Positions 1 to 7,700 of a DNA stretch of 22,632 nt are shown piece by piece. A model generated the notes under the pieces. That model was not told the DNA's origin and made no database searches. It saw only the letters and a list, made by a program, of their open reading frames with translations. Where the stretch lies: the NCBI GenBank assembly GCA_002733465.1, contig NVVT01000016.1, forward strand, positions 54,303 through 76,934, in the 5' to 3' direction. Source of the stretch: Kangiella sp. (GTDB taxonomy: Bacteria > Pseudomonadota > Gammaproteobacteria > Enterobacterales > Kangiellaceae). Position 1 is the stretch's first letter; each line of letters opens with the position of its first letter. Made by a program: the position numbers and the translations under genes.

Positions 1-207
1 TTAGATCAAGTCGTTGATGATATTGATTTTACAGTGATCTCGCGAAGAGACGCTGATGATGCAGTAGTCATGTCTCTCGATTCATTTAATGGATTAATGG
101 AAACAGTGCATTTACTAAAAAGCTCAGCGAATGCAAAACACTTATCTAAGTCAATTGGACAATATCATTCAGGTAAAGTAGAAAATCATGAGATAACCAA
201 TGATTGA
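1..207 (+). CDS. yefM: YefM/Phd-family antitoxin, 3' part (start lies left of the window)
   Basis: Frame 1 is open from the left edge to a TGA ending at 207 and encodes the last 68 residues of a small protein. It contains ISRRDADDAVVMSLDSFNGL followed by METVHLLKSSANAKHL, the characteristic C-terminal half of the YefM strand-helix core. YefM proteins bind DNA as dimers, repress their own operon and neutralise YoeB with an acidic C-terminal tail. The stop overlaps the downstream toxin start by 8 bases, so the two are translationally coupled in the usual antitoxin-first order. Only the N-terminal DNA-binding end and the promoter are missing. Identity is supported both by the protein and by its YoeB neighbour. 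Confidence 0.9.
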   Translation, partial: LDQVVDDIDFTVISRRDADDAVVMSLDSFNGLMETVHLLKSSANAKHLSKSIGQYHSGKVENHEITND

Positions 208-466
208 AACGATAGCTTGGACAAGAGAAGCCTGGAAAGATTATATTTATTGGCAAGGACAAGATAAAAAGACACTAAAACGTATTAATAAATTGCTTAC
301 AGAAGCTCAAAGAAATCCGTTCGAGGGAATTGGAAAGCCGGAATCACTTAAAGAAAACTTGTCTGGTTTTTGGTCTCGAAGAATAGATGAGGAAAATAGA
401 CTAGTTTATACAATTGATAATAATCAACTTGTTGTTATCTCTTGTCGTTACCATTACGATAAATGA
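200..466 (+). CDS. yoeB: YoeB-family type II toxin, ribosome-dependent mRNA endonuclease
   Basis: This 88-residue protein is full length for YoeB (E. coli YoeB has 84). YoeB binds the ribosomal A site and cleaves mRNA during translation; YefM sequesters it. Hallmarks are the W-x-D-Y-x-Y-W-Q block near residues 12-19, the N-P-F-E-G-x-G-K-P-E block at 39-48, LSGFWSRRIDEENRLVY at 54-70 and the C-terminal CRYHY at 82-86. By alignment from memory with E. coli YoeB (E46, R65, H83), the catalytic residues would be E48, R67 and H85, all present, so the toxin looks intact. The ATG at 200 overlaps the antitoxin stop. Regulation is expected by the YefM-YoeB complex on a promoter outside the window. Confidence 0.96.
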   Translation: MIETIAWTREAWKDYIYWQGQDKKTLKRINKLLTEAQRNPFEGIGKPESLKENLSGFWSRRIDEENRLVYTIDNNQLVVISCRYHYDK

Positions 467-538
467 TTTATCCAATTGTTATTACAGATAAACTGTAAAA
501 CTCGGTGTTATATCCATCAAGGAAGTACATATAATTTA

Positions 539-733
539 ATGAATACATTGTTTGAAAATGATATCCACTGCCCATATTGTGGCGAATTAATCTTAGTACT
601 TATTGATTGCTCGGTAGAGCAACAAGAATATATTGAAGACTGCCAAGTATGCTGTAGGCCGATTACTTTTAAGGTTGAGTCAACCTATGATGGTGATCCA
701 ATCGTAACCTTATTAAATGAAAATGAAGTTTAA
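539..733 (+). CDS. CPXCG-motif cysteine-rich small protein (zinc-ribbon-like)
   Basis: This is a 64-residue protein with two CxxC pairs: CPYCGE near residues 11-16 and C-Q-V-C near 35-38, followed by a hydrophobic and acidic C-terminal end. This fits the CPXCG-motif cysteine-rich family (Pfam Cys_rich_CPXG), about 60 residues long and presumed to bind zinc; its function is unknown. The frame is open further upstream to a TTG at 476. I chose the ATG at 539 because it gives the family length, begins just before the conserved region and has a GGAAG-like ribosome site at 521-525. The alpha/beta hydrolase gene follows 14 bases downstream and may be co-transcribed. Confidence 0.8.
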   Translation: MNTLFENDIHCPYCGELILVLIDCSVEQQEYIEDCQVCCRPITFKVESTYDGDPIVTLLNENEV

Positions 734-747
734 CAAAATCTAACCTC

Positions 748-1329
748 ATGAAAATTGTCCTAATCCACGGTATATTCAGTACTGGCCTTCTAATGTTTTG
801 GATGAAACGAAAGCTAGAACAATGTGGCTTTGAATGTTTTTCCCCTACACTTTGGCCGATTGATGGCCGTAAAGGTATTGAATTCGCCAGTGCTAATTTA
901 AAAAAGCAGATCGATGAACGATTTGGTAGCTCCGAAAAAATATCCTTGATTGGATTTAGTATGGGAGGCGTTGTCGCAAGACATTATCTTCAAGAATTAG
1001 GTGGGGCAAGTCGAGTTGATAGTTTCTTTTCTATATCAGCCCCACACAAAGGTAGTTATTGGGCCTATTTACCTTATCCATCAAAAGCTATAAAGCAGTT
1101 GCGACCGAATAGTCATTTTTTGAAACAATTGCGAGCTAGCGAGACTAACTTAAAAGATGTTAAATTGTTTTCTTATTGGACACCTTTAGATCTATCTATC
1201 ATTCCAAGCTCTAATTCATATTGGCGAGTGGCTGAAAATAAGAAGTTTTTTTCTTTGTCCCATATATCAATAATTTTTAATCGGAAAGTGATTGGTGAAA
1301 TAATATCTAAACTGAAACAGTGTCGTTAG
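748..1329 (+). CDS. Small alpha/beta-fold hydrolase, lipase/esterase-like
   Basis: This 193-residue protein begins directly with the first core strand and oxyanion element (VLIHGIF, residues 4-10). GFSMGG at 69-74 is the nucleophile elbow with Ser71. A plausible triad is completed by Asp148 (in TPLD) and His172 (in SLSHIS). The layout, with little or no cap domain and the nucleophile followed by VVARHYLQ and then SAPHKGS, resembles the triacylglycerol-lipase/PGAP1-like group of esterases. No signal peptide is seen, so it is probably cytoplasmic. The substrate cannot be inferred. It lies 14 bases after the CPXCG gene and converges on msrA with only a 22-base gap and no visible terminator hairpin. 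Confidence 0.8.
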   Translation: MKIVLIHGIFSTGLLMFWMKRKLEQCGFECFSPTLWPIDGRKGIEFASANLKKQIDERFGSSEKISLIGFSMGGVVARHYLQELGGASRVDSFFSISAPHKGSYWAYLPYPSKAIKQLRPNSHFLKQLRASETNLKDVKLFSYWTPLDLSIIPSSNSYWRVAENKKFFSLSHISIIFNRKVIGEIISKLKQCR

Positions 1330-1351
1330 ATCTCTATCGATATTGTTTAAT

Positions 1352-2314
1352 TTAACTTTCTTCAAATTTCTCTAACACTTTATAAAATAATTCCGCTGAC
1401 ATATAGCCTTGCTTTCCATAAACTTCTTTACCGTCCTTTAAAAACAATATTGTTGGTGTCGCCCAAGTCGGTGTTTTTATTTTCAAGTTCTGTAGTTGTG
1501 GCGCGAGTCTATAACTAATCGGAGTTTTTCCTGAGTAGTCAGCAACCACGTCTTTTTTGAATTTTTCACAATAGGGACAATAGTTTTCCGACTCGATAAC
1601 CAAAATATGTTTACCCGTCAGAAGTTTAGAATTATCAACCACTGGAATTGATTTTGCTGGATCAAATTTCACACCGGTAGAATGATCTGGGCAATAGCCA
1701 TTTGGATTTTTAGCCAAATAGTCTTGATGATAATTTTCTGCGGGAAAAAACTTGATTAACGGTTGTACTAGTGTCGTTATTTTTCCGTAATTGCTTGTCG
1801 ACAATCGTTTTTGATATTCATTTAAAACATCAAAAGCGGCTAATTTTTGATCTTCAGTATTAGTGAAAATAACCGACCGATACTGTGTACCAATATCGTT
1901 GCCTTGACGATTTAGTTGAGTAGGATCGTGACCTTCAAAATAGTTTTTTAGAATTGTCTCTACAGACGTCACCGAGGTATTAAATGTGACCTTAACCACT
2001 TCTGCATGATTTTTGGGATTACGCCTATTGCTTCGTTTAATAATCTCTCTATATTCTGGTCTAACTCCATCACCGCCCGCATAACCAGAAACAGAATCAA
2101 CAACGCCTGGAATCGCAGCATACCGCTTCTCTGCACCCCAAAAACAGCCTGCACCTAGTACCACCGAGTCCAAATGCTTTGATGCAGACATATTCTTGTC
2201 TAACTCTACTATCTGCGCAGGCTTGTATGCTGCAGCCTGTTGATTGGTTATTCCAAATAGTAATAAACTAGTTATCAAGATTAAGGAAAGCAGTAAATAA
2301 ATAGTATTTTTCAA
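1352..2314 (-). CDS. msrA: Exported peptide-methionine (S)-S-oxide reductase MsrA fused to a thioredoxin-like domain
   Basis: This is a 320-residue protein. Residues 1-29 form a signal peptide (long hydrophobic run ending near QQAAA), so it should act in the periplasm. Residues 50-218 are MsrA: GCFWG at 56-60 with catalytic Cys57, SGYAGG at 76-81, HAEVVKV at 103-109, GNDIGTQYRS at 138-147 and NGYCPDH at 205-211 with a probable resolving Cys208. MsrA reduces methionine-S-sulfoxide in proteins. Residues 235-318 form a second domain with a CPYC motif at 246-249 and a probable cis-proline at 287 (TPTIL), typical of a thioredoxin fold. A plausible role is recycling the MsrA disulfide in cis or accepting electrons from a DsbD-like protein. 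Known secreted fusions such as Neisseria PilB have thioredoxin first and also MsrB; here it is last and MsrB is absent. Confidence 0.93.
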   Translation of the reverse strand: MKNTIYLLLSLILITSLLLFGITNQQAAAYKPAQIVELDKNMSASKHLDSVVLGAGCFWGAEKRYAAIPGVVDSVSGYAGGDGVRPEYREIIKRSNRRNPKNHAEVVKVTFNTSVTSVETILKNYFEGHDPTQLNRQGNDIGTQYRSVIFTNTEDQKLAAFDVLNEYQKRLSTSNYGKITTLVQPLIKFFPAENYHQDYLAKNPNGYCPDHSTGVKFDPAKSIPVVDNSKLLTGKHILVIESENYCPYCEKFKKDVVADYSGKTPISYRLAPQLQNLKIKTPTWATPTILFLKDGKEVYGKQGYMSAELFYKVLEKFEES

Positions 2315-2457
2315 TGGGTAGCCTATATAAATTCAAAATTGTGTTGCAGTAAGTCTAGAGTTTTGAAATAAATAATACCCTAGAATAATCAAGCCTTGTT
2401 ATCGATTAGAAGATAAACGCGCAAATAAGTTACAATATTTGAAATATTATAGCTGTA

Positions 2458-2505
2458 GATCGTACTTTATTCGTAGCTTTGGACGATACTTTCGACGATA
2501 CTTTC
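2458..2505. repeat. Short 12-bp tandem repeat (about four units) upstream of the ECF sigma gene
   Basis: Two exact tandem copies of GACGATACTTTC lie at 2482-2493 and 2494-2505. Two degenerate units of the same 12-base period precede them at 2458-2469 (8 of 12 matches) and 2470-2481 (6 of 12). In the frame of the downstream sigma gene they read as repeated Arg-rich aromatic tetrapeptides (RSYF, IRSF, GRYF, RRYF). They lie in the 253-base msrA-sigma intergenic region, 63 bases before the preferred sigma start. The period of 12 is a multiple of three, which is compatible either with an N-terminal coding extension or with a non-coding repeat of regulatory or replication-slippage origin. Confidence 0.7.
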
Positions 2506-2554
2506 GAAAAAATGAACCTTTCATACCTTACATCCGTCTTTTTATTAAACCAGT

Positions 2555-2560
2555 AAGAGA
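2555..2560 (+). promoter_or_regulatory. Ribosome binding site deciding the ECF sigma start
   Basis: The purine run AAGAGA lies 7 bases before the ATG at 2568. The only longer alternative in frame is a TTG at 2439 without a recognisable ribosome site. The ATG also places the conserved sigma region near the N-terminus, as usual. Confidence 0.55.
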
Positions 2561-2567
2561 CAACATA

Positions 2568-3128
2568 ATGAACCAAGCCGAAATAGACCTGTTAGTACTA
2601 TCCTCTCAAGACGGCAGTAAAAAGGCTTTTGGCTTGCTCTTTAAACATTTCCATCAGCCTCTTGTTGGTTTTGCATTTAAATTTAGTAATAACAGAGAAC
2701 TCGCTAATGACGCTGTTCAAGATACATGGATAAAAGTATCAAAGAATATCAGACAGTTAAATGATCCGAGAGCATTTAGAAGTTGGCTCTACAAATTACT
2801 AAGATGGAAAATAATTGACTACCAAAGGAAGACAAATAAAGATCCTATTTCTATTGATGATGACTTAAATTCTGACGATTTGGCATTTATTGATGATAAT
2901 GAGAAAACTATTTATACGGAAAATCAATCCCAAAATGACGAAACGCTTTCAATGGCTATCAACAGTTTACCAGCAATAGAAAAGCAAATTATCCATCTCT
3001 TTTATTTGCAAGAGTTAAAAATATCAGAAATTTCAATTGTTTTGGATATAGCGGAAGGCACCATCAAGTCCCGATTAAATCGAGCACGTAAAATGCTCAA
3101 ACGAAAGTACGAAAACCTGGAGAAATAA
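2568..3128 (+). CDS. ECF-type sigma-70 family RNA polymerase sigma factor
   Basis: This 186-residue protein has the two-domain ECF layout. Region 2 covers roughly residues 15-90, with ELANDAVQDTWIKV for core binding and RAFRSWLYKLLRWKIIDY for -10 recognition. Region 4 covers roughly 128-180, with LPAIEKQIIHLFYL, then ISEISIVLDIAEGTIKSRL as the helix-turn-helix, then a basic tail. The linker is acidic (repeated D and E). The frame is open upstream to a TTG at 2439, adding 43 Arg/Tyr/Phe-rich residues, but the ATG at 2568 has a ribosome site. The next gene starts 1 base after the stop, so the DUF6768-like membrane protein is almost certainly its operon partner. No zinc-finger anti-sigma factor is encoded nearby. 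Confidence 0.92.
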   Translation: MNQAEIDLLVLSSQDGSKKAFGLLFKHFHQPLVGFAFKFSNNRELANDAVQDTWIKVSKNIRQLNDPRAFRSWLYKLLRWKIIDYQRKTNKDPISIDDDLNSDDLAFIDDNEKTIYTENQSQNDETLSMAINSLPAIEKQIIHLFYLQELKISEISIVLDIAEGTIKSRLNRARKMLKRKYENLEK

Positions 3129-3129
3129 T

Positions 3130-3504
3130 ATGAATATAGATGAAAAGATAAAACTGGAACTAGAAAGTGAAGCATTAGATATTGATCAAATTATGAAAGA
3201 TGAAGGTGGATTGTTAGATCGAATTGCAGTCACATTCCAAGGTGGTATGCGACGCTGGGTCATCATAATAAATATTGCAGCACTCGTTGTCGGATTATTA
3301 ATTGCATGGACTGGCTATCGTTTTTATCTATTAATTGACCTAGAAACACCTTTATTTTGGGGAGTCTGTTTTGTTGTATTGCTTGTTATGCAAGGTTTTA
3401 TCAAAAACTGGATCTTTATGGAAATGAATAGGAACTCCATTATGAGAGAAATCAAGCGAGTAGAAATTAGTATTGCTCGACTATCTGCTAAAATCGAGCG
3501 ATAG
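3130..3504 (+). CDS. DUF6768-like membrane protein, putative partner of the ECF sigma factor
   Basis: This 124-residue protein has an acidic N-terminal cytoplasmic segment (residues 1-38), the motif GGMRRWV at 38-44, two transmembrane helices (about 44-68 and 75-97) and a charged helical tail (about 100-124). The order of acidic start, GGM-W motif, two helices and a REIKR-x-E-type tail matches what I remember of DUF6768 proteins, which occur beside ECF sigma genes. Their function is not established; anti-sigma activity or membrane sensing is inference from the 1-base spacing. There is no HxxxCxxC zinc motif, so it is not a classical ZAS anti-sigma factor. Confidence 0.75.
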   Translation: MNIDEKIKLELESEALDIDQIMKDEGGLLDRIAVTFQGGMRRWVIIINIAALVVGLLIAWTGYRFYLLIDLETPLFWGVCFVVLLVMQGFIKNWIFMEMNRNSIMREIKRVEISIARLSAKIER

Positions 3505-3510
3505 AAACAG

Positions 3511-3945
3511 TTAACCGAATAAAACTTCGCACTCAATATCAGACTTAGCGGTTAAAGAATTACTGATCAAGCAAGTCTCTTCTGCTTTGTGTAATAATTT
3601 AACCGCTTTCTCTTTATTACCACCAACGGGGATAGTCAATACGGCTTTAGTGGTAATCTTAGTAAATTGTGTTTTGCGTTCAATTCGATCAAGAACCCCT
3701 TCAGAAACACACTTTAATGAAATCCACTCCATCTTTGAGGCTTTGGCAATCGCTTTAAATGACAAGATGGTACAAGAGGCAACTGACGCCATTAGAAGGT
3801 CTTCTGGTGACCATTTATCACCAGGACCGTTAAACCCGATTGGTGGTGCTATTTCTAGAGCCGGTAGATTTTCTACAGTTAAATCTAGATTACTTGTTAC
3901 TTCTGATTTAGCTGTCGCAATATAAATATGGGGTAATGCATTCAA
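3511..3945 (-). CDS. OsmC/Ohr-family peroxide-detoxifying protein
   Basis: This is a 144-residue protein with the start placed at a TTG. The OsmC fold is shown by the family-typical N-terminus ALPHIYIATA, the segment PEDLLMASVASCTILSF around 47-63 with the first conserved Cys58, and AEETCLISNSL at 121-131 with Cys125, the usual second Cys. These two cysteines form the thiol-peroxidase pair that reduces organic hydroperoxides. E48 in the SPEDLL element is the usual conserved acid. I place it in the broader OsmC family, not specifically Ohr. The frame is open 6 codons further to another TTG (3963), but GGAGAT lies between the two. It converges with the DUF6768-like gene with a 6-base gap. Confidence 0.9.
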   Translation of the reverse strand: MNALPHIYIATAKSEVTSNLDLTVENLPALEIAPPIGFNGPGDKWSPEDLLMASVASCTILSFKAIAKASKMEWISLKCVSEGVLDRIERKTQFTKITTKAVLTIPVGGNKEKAVKLLHKAEETCLISNSLTAKSDIECEVLFG

Positions 3946-3951
3946 GGTTTT

Positions 3952-3957
3952 ATCTCC
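3952..3957 (-). promoter_or_regulatory. Shine-Dalgarno deciding a TTG start for the OsmC gene
   Basis: Read on the minus strand, GGAGAT is followed by 6 bases and then TTG (3945-3943). No ATG exists in frame near the conserved N-terminus, so a TTG start with this strong ribosome site is the best explanation. Confidence 0.7.
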
Positions 3958-4013
3958 AATCAATTAGTATCAACTTAACACCCTCTATATTAGCAAAATC
4001 TAATTTAATGATC

Positions 4014-4040
4014 TTGACGCATATCAATTAATATTGATAT
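4014..4040. promoter_or_regulatory. FNR/ANR-like box overlapping an 8-bp-arm dyad, upstream of the CxxCH protein gene
   Basis: TTGAC-GCAT-ATCAA at 4014-4027 matches the FNR/ANR consensus TTGAT-N4-ATCAA with one mismatch. It overlaps a perfect inverted repeat: ATATCAAT at 4021-4028, spacer TAAT, ATTGATAT at 4033-4040. The same TTGACG could serve as a -35 element with TATATA at 4038-4043 (18-base spacer). A TATAAAT at 4057-4063 is another possible -10. The region lies between divergent genes (OsmC and CxxCH protein). Oxygen-responsive control of a c-type haem protein would be sensible, but this is inferred from the motif alone. Confidence 0.5.
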
Positions 4041-4109
4041 ATAAGTAAAACTAACGTATAAATTAGCGCAATAAGTTCTGTCTAAAATTGATAATAAAAG
4101 GGAAATAGT

Positions 4110-4694
4110 ATGAAAAACAAAAGTTTAATATTTTTAGCACTATCAATCATTTACTCATGCAACCTATGGTCTCACGGTAAAGAAACCGGTGAATTGGTTA
4201 TAACCGACTCCAGTTTCAGTTGTATACGTGATATGAGTCGCGTTAGAACCTTATATGTCAGTAACCTATTAGGACATGATGATGCGACGATTGCAGTTGC
4301 CAATTCAAAAGACGGAGGAGAATATCCTGTAGGCTCGGTTGTGCAATTAGTACCTACTGAAGTCATGGTAAAGCGAAAGAAAGGTTTTAATGTTGCAACC
4401 AAAGACTGGGAGTTTTTTGAGTTAACTGTATCAAAAGAAGGCAGTAAAATTGATAAGCGAGGATTTGCTGATGTGGTTAACCGTTTTGGCGGAAATTGTT
4501 TTGCTTGTCATATTAAAGCCGAACCAAAATGGGATTTTATTTGTGAAACAGGCCATGGTTGCGATCCAATTCCTCTAACACCGGATATGATTTCAGTCAT
4601 TCAAAAAACAGATCCTCGTTGTAAAACGAATGAACCTCTTAATGCTAAAGAAATTGAAGCTGCTGGTATTTTGAAGAAAATGATGGGGGGGTAA
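4110..4694 (+). CDS. Exported protein with a single c-type haem motif (CxxCH), P460-like candidate
   Basis: This 194-residue protein has an N-terminal export signal (residues 1 to about 20). IIYSC at 13-17 could be an imperfect lipobox. The sequence CFACH at 130-134 is a CxxCH haem c attachment motif near the C-terminal third, preceded by a beta-rich part with YPVGSVVQLVPTEVMVK and FFELTVSKEG. This order (VVQ/VPxE strand, WxFFELTV strand, late CxxCH) resembles cytochrome P460-type proteins, but I am not certain of the family. After the haem motif come W-D-F-I-C-E and G-H-G-C-D, adding two more cysteines. A GGGAAA ribosome site precedes the ATG. An FNR-like box lies about 85 bases upstream, consistent with a respiratory or redox role. 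Confidence 0.65.
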   Translation: MKNKSLIFLALSIIYSCNLWSHGKETGELVITDSSFSCIRDMSRVRTLYVSNLLGHDDATIAVANSKDGGEYPVGSVVQLVPTEVMVKRKKGFNVATKDWEFFELTVSKEGSKIDKRGFADVVNRFGGNCFACHIKAEPKWDFICETGHGCDPIPLTPDMISVIQKTDPRCKTNEPLNAKEIEAAGILKKMMGG

Positions 4695-4724
4695 GAACCA
4701 AGAACCGCACAAATTATCAAAAAT

Positions 4725-4753
4725 GGTGGGCACAGACAACGTGCCCACCCTAC
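4725..4753 (-). repeat. REP-like palindrome with GTAG signature between convergent genes
   Basis: A perfect 9-bp stem (GGTGGGCAC at 4725-4733, GTGCCCACC at 4741-4749) with a 7-base loop is bordered at 4750-4753 by CTAC. On the minus strand this reads GTAG followed by the GC-rich hairpin, the layout of REP elements mobilised by REP-associated tyrosine transposases (RAYTs). GC content is far above the surrounding DNA, and the position between two convergent genes is typical. It could also act as a bidirectional transcription barrier. Only one copy and no transposase are in the window. Confidence 0.65.
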
Positions 4754-4760
4754 AAAATAT

Positions 4761-7700
4761 CTATTTTGTTTCTTTCTCCGTTTTAAACTTCGCGTCAGTT
4801 AAATCTTTTAAAATCCAACTCAACCATTTAATTAGAGAAAAACTCAACCACGTTGCCCATAAAAGCATCAATACTTTATAGATCCACAACGGCAAAGTAT
4901 AAAGAACGATATCGCCTAAACGGTCTTTACCTTGATCTAAAAACCAGATTAGCGAATTACCATAAGAGCCATTACCAACAACTCCCATATCAGGTGACTG
5001 TAGTAGCCCAAAAGGAACCGCACCTACAAGAGCTAATACCGCAAACACTGTAGAAATCACTGTCAGCCAATTACCTAAAACAGCATGCTTGCTAATTGAA
5101 TTTTTGTTTTCTCTTTTCCATTGGCTTGCTAACAACCAAATAGCCACTAAAGATAAAGCAGGCCATGAGAAAGTGCTCATACCTAAACCCAAAATTAACC
5201 ATTGCCAATAATTTAAAGGTGAAAAACTTAAACGACTTAATCCAATCGCTAATAGTAAAAAGAAAATCAACTCGCCCCAATAGAGGATAGCGGGGCCGTA
5301 TCCGGCACCACTTGCTGAAAGCAACCAGCGGTTATCGGGAAGATTGACTTGGCTAGTTAAATTACTAAAGTCTCGCCCTAACTTAATTGATTTAATCACC
5401 CGTTTAAAATCAACAGGAATTGGCGCTTCTATCACTAATTCTACTTGATGTTTGCCCGGTTTAAGACCAATAGTGATTTTTCCGTCAACCTTGGTCAGGT
5501 TAATCTTCGATTGATCTTGTTTAACACTTTTGATTTGGTGCTCACCAATATCAATAATTAAAGGCTCTGCTCTTGTGGCTTGATAATCGATTTGAATCTT
5601 TGTGGTGGTTTTACGTTTACTGATTTCGTGCGATTGAGAAACTTTTGTGATCGCAACCGACTCACCTAAAACTGCAGGCGGTTTAGATAATTTGAATGTT
5701 AGTTTTTCATCTGCTCTTGGGAAGTACTGATAGATCCAATAATCATCTGGCGAATAAGAATTTGGAAAAACAGCAGGAATACCCTTAATTTCAATATTCC
5801 AATTGGGAAAAACTAGAATCTTCCAAGACTCAGAGATAGATGGATTATTTAATGCTGTTAACTCAAAAGTTGCTGATGATTCATCGTTTTTAGAATCACT
5901 TTTAATAATCGAATCCCAGCTTGTGGAATAAGTATTATTGAGTAAAACGATATGCATTAAACCATTCTTAATTTTATCAGTATTTTGCAGTGGATGCTCA
6001 AAGGATAACAAGGGGATTTTAGTAGTTAACACGCCTTTTTGAGGTGCTTGTCTTGTTACTTTTGTCGTTAAATTCCATTGACTGCCAAAATGAAATCGCC
6101 TAGTTAGTAAAAATAGGTCAGCGATTGATTGCTCATATGACTGGTTTGCAAGTCGTTTAGCTTGTGCACTATTTTTATCACCAACCGCTTTAGCGACAAG
6201 CGCCAATCGAGTTAACTGAATAGAACTCCCTGATAGTTTTTGATTACTTACACCCGATAATTCCCAACCTTTTATTTTATGTGTTAATCGCAGTGGTTTT
6301 TCTGGAAAACGGATCACTAGATCGGATTTCACTTTTAAACGAGCGATTATTTTTACATTAGACAATCCTGGTTTTAATGATATCCATTGCCCAGATTTAT
6401 TTCGCCACAATGCTTTAGTCGGTTTACCATTTACCGAGATGGCCTGAATATTCCAATCATTTGATTCAGGTAACAATGAAGCGAGTTCTGCACCACTTTG
6501 ATAAGAAAGCTCTAATGCAACAGCTTGACCATTGATTGTCATTTTCGCATTGGCAATAGAGACACAGTTAGGCGCACATACAGGTTTTGGATAAAGTCGA
6601 TTATGTAATTCTGTCAACAATGATTCACTAGGATATTCTTTAGCTGAAAGTTTCTCACTAAAGGAAAAAGAAGAAATCCCTAGAAATATCGCTAGTCCAA
6701 TGATTGCCGTATTGGTTACAGTTTTATTTTTTGTGTTGGTTTTAGAAGCATTTTTAGAGCCATCCAGAATTTTTCTCATTCCACTTTTTATATTAAATCC
6801 CTTATTTAAAATAGCCAGCAACCATAAAAGAGAAAATACTATCAACAACACTCTTAACAAACGAACCCAGTTAGTGGTCAATATGTGTAAACCTATCTGC
6901 TCATCTCCGTCTACCGGCCCATTCCATCCGTAGCCCGCTTGCTTCCATTGCCAGTTTGGTTTGCCCTTGCCAGCTTGAATAATGGCACCTTGTTCGTAAC
7001 TGTTATCCAATTCTGCTCGTTGAGTTCTCGAAGCTGTAATTATAACACTTGATGCTTTCGCTATTTTTCGTGTTCTCCTTTTAATTTCGTTATCTTGGAA
7101 GTCATCATATTGTTCCAATTCCGCCACAGCTATGTTTATAGGATTTTTCGGACGCATAGATGCGGTATCACTCAATGAAAAAGTAATAGAACGAGACATT
7201 TCAAGTTGAGGATGTAATGTATATCGAATTTGCTGGGCAACAAAAGGTAGTAAAGTTAACAACAATAGACCGACAGAAATCCATCGATAAATATTAAATG
7301 CTTTTAACCAACTCGGTTTAGTTATTTTATCAACAATACTTATTGACGCAATTAAATTCATCCATAAAAAAGTTGGCATATGCGACTCGTGATAGCCTAA
7401 AACTAAAGTTATCAACGCAAATAAACTGGCTAATAAACCAAAGAATTTGAATGCCATAGCCGTAATAATCAAAACGAAAAACAAATCAATTAGATTCCAT
7501 TTTCCTAGCCAATCACCATAGGACGAATCAGCGCCACTAATAGCAATCAGTTTTCTACCTGGAGGAATACTTAAACTCACTTTGGTGGTGGCAAAATTGA
7601 TATTCCAACCCGATGCGTGATTCATCTTATTAAATGCAACCTCACCGCCCGCAAACACGTCGATGTCAGGCGTGCGCACTTCTACGCCTGTTACTTGTTG

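Noticed and set aside
476..538. TTG-initiated extension of the CPXCG protein
   Set aside because: The internal ATG at 539 gives the usual family length of about 64 residues and has an upstream GGAAG.
2439..2567. N-terminal extension of the sigma factor from a TTG start as the real gene start
   Set aside because: There is no ribosome binding site at the TTG, while AAGAGA lies 7 bases before the ATG at 2568 and sigma homology begins right after it. The repeat itself is kept as a finding.
3587..3925. 112-residue plus-strand open frame
   Set aside because: It lies entirely antisense to the OsmC gene, whose conserved cysteines and family blocks are clear, and the plus-strand protein has no recognisable features.
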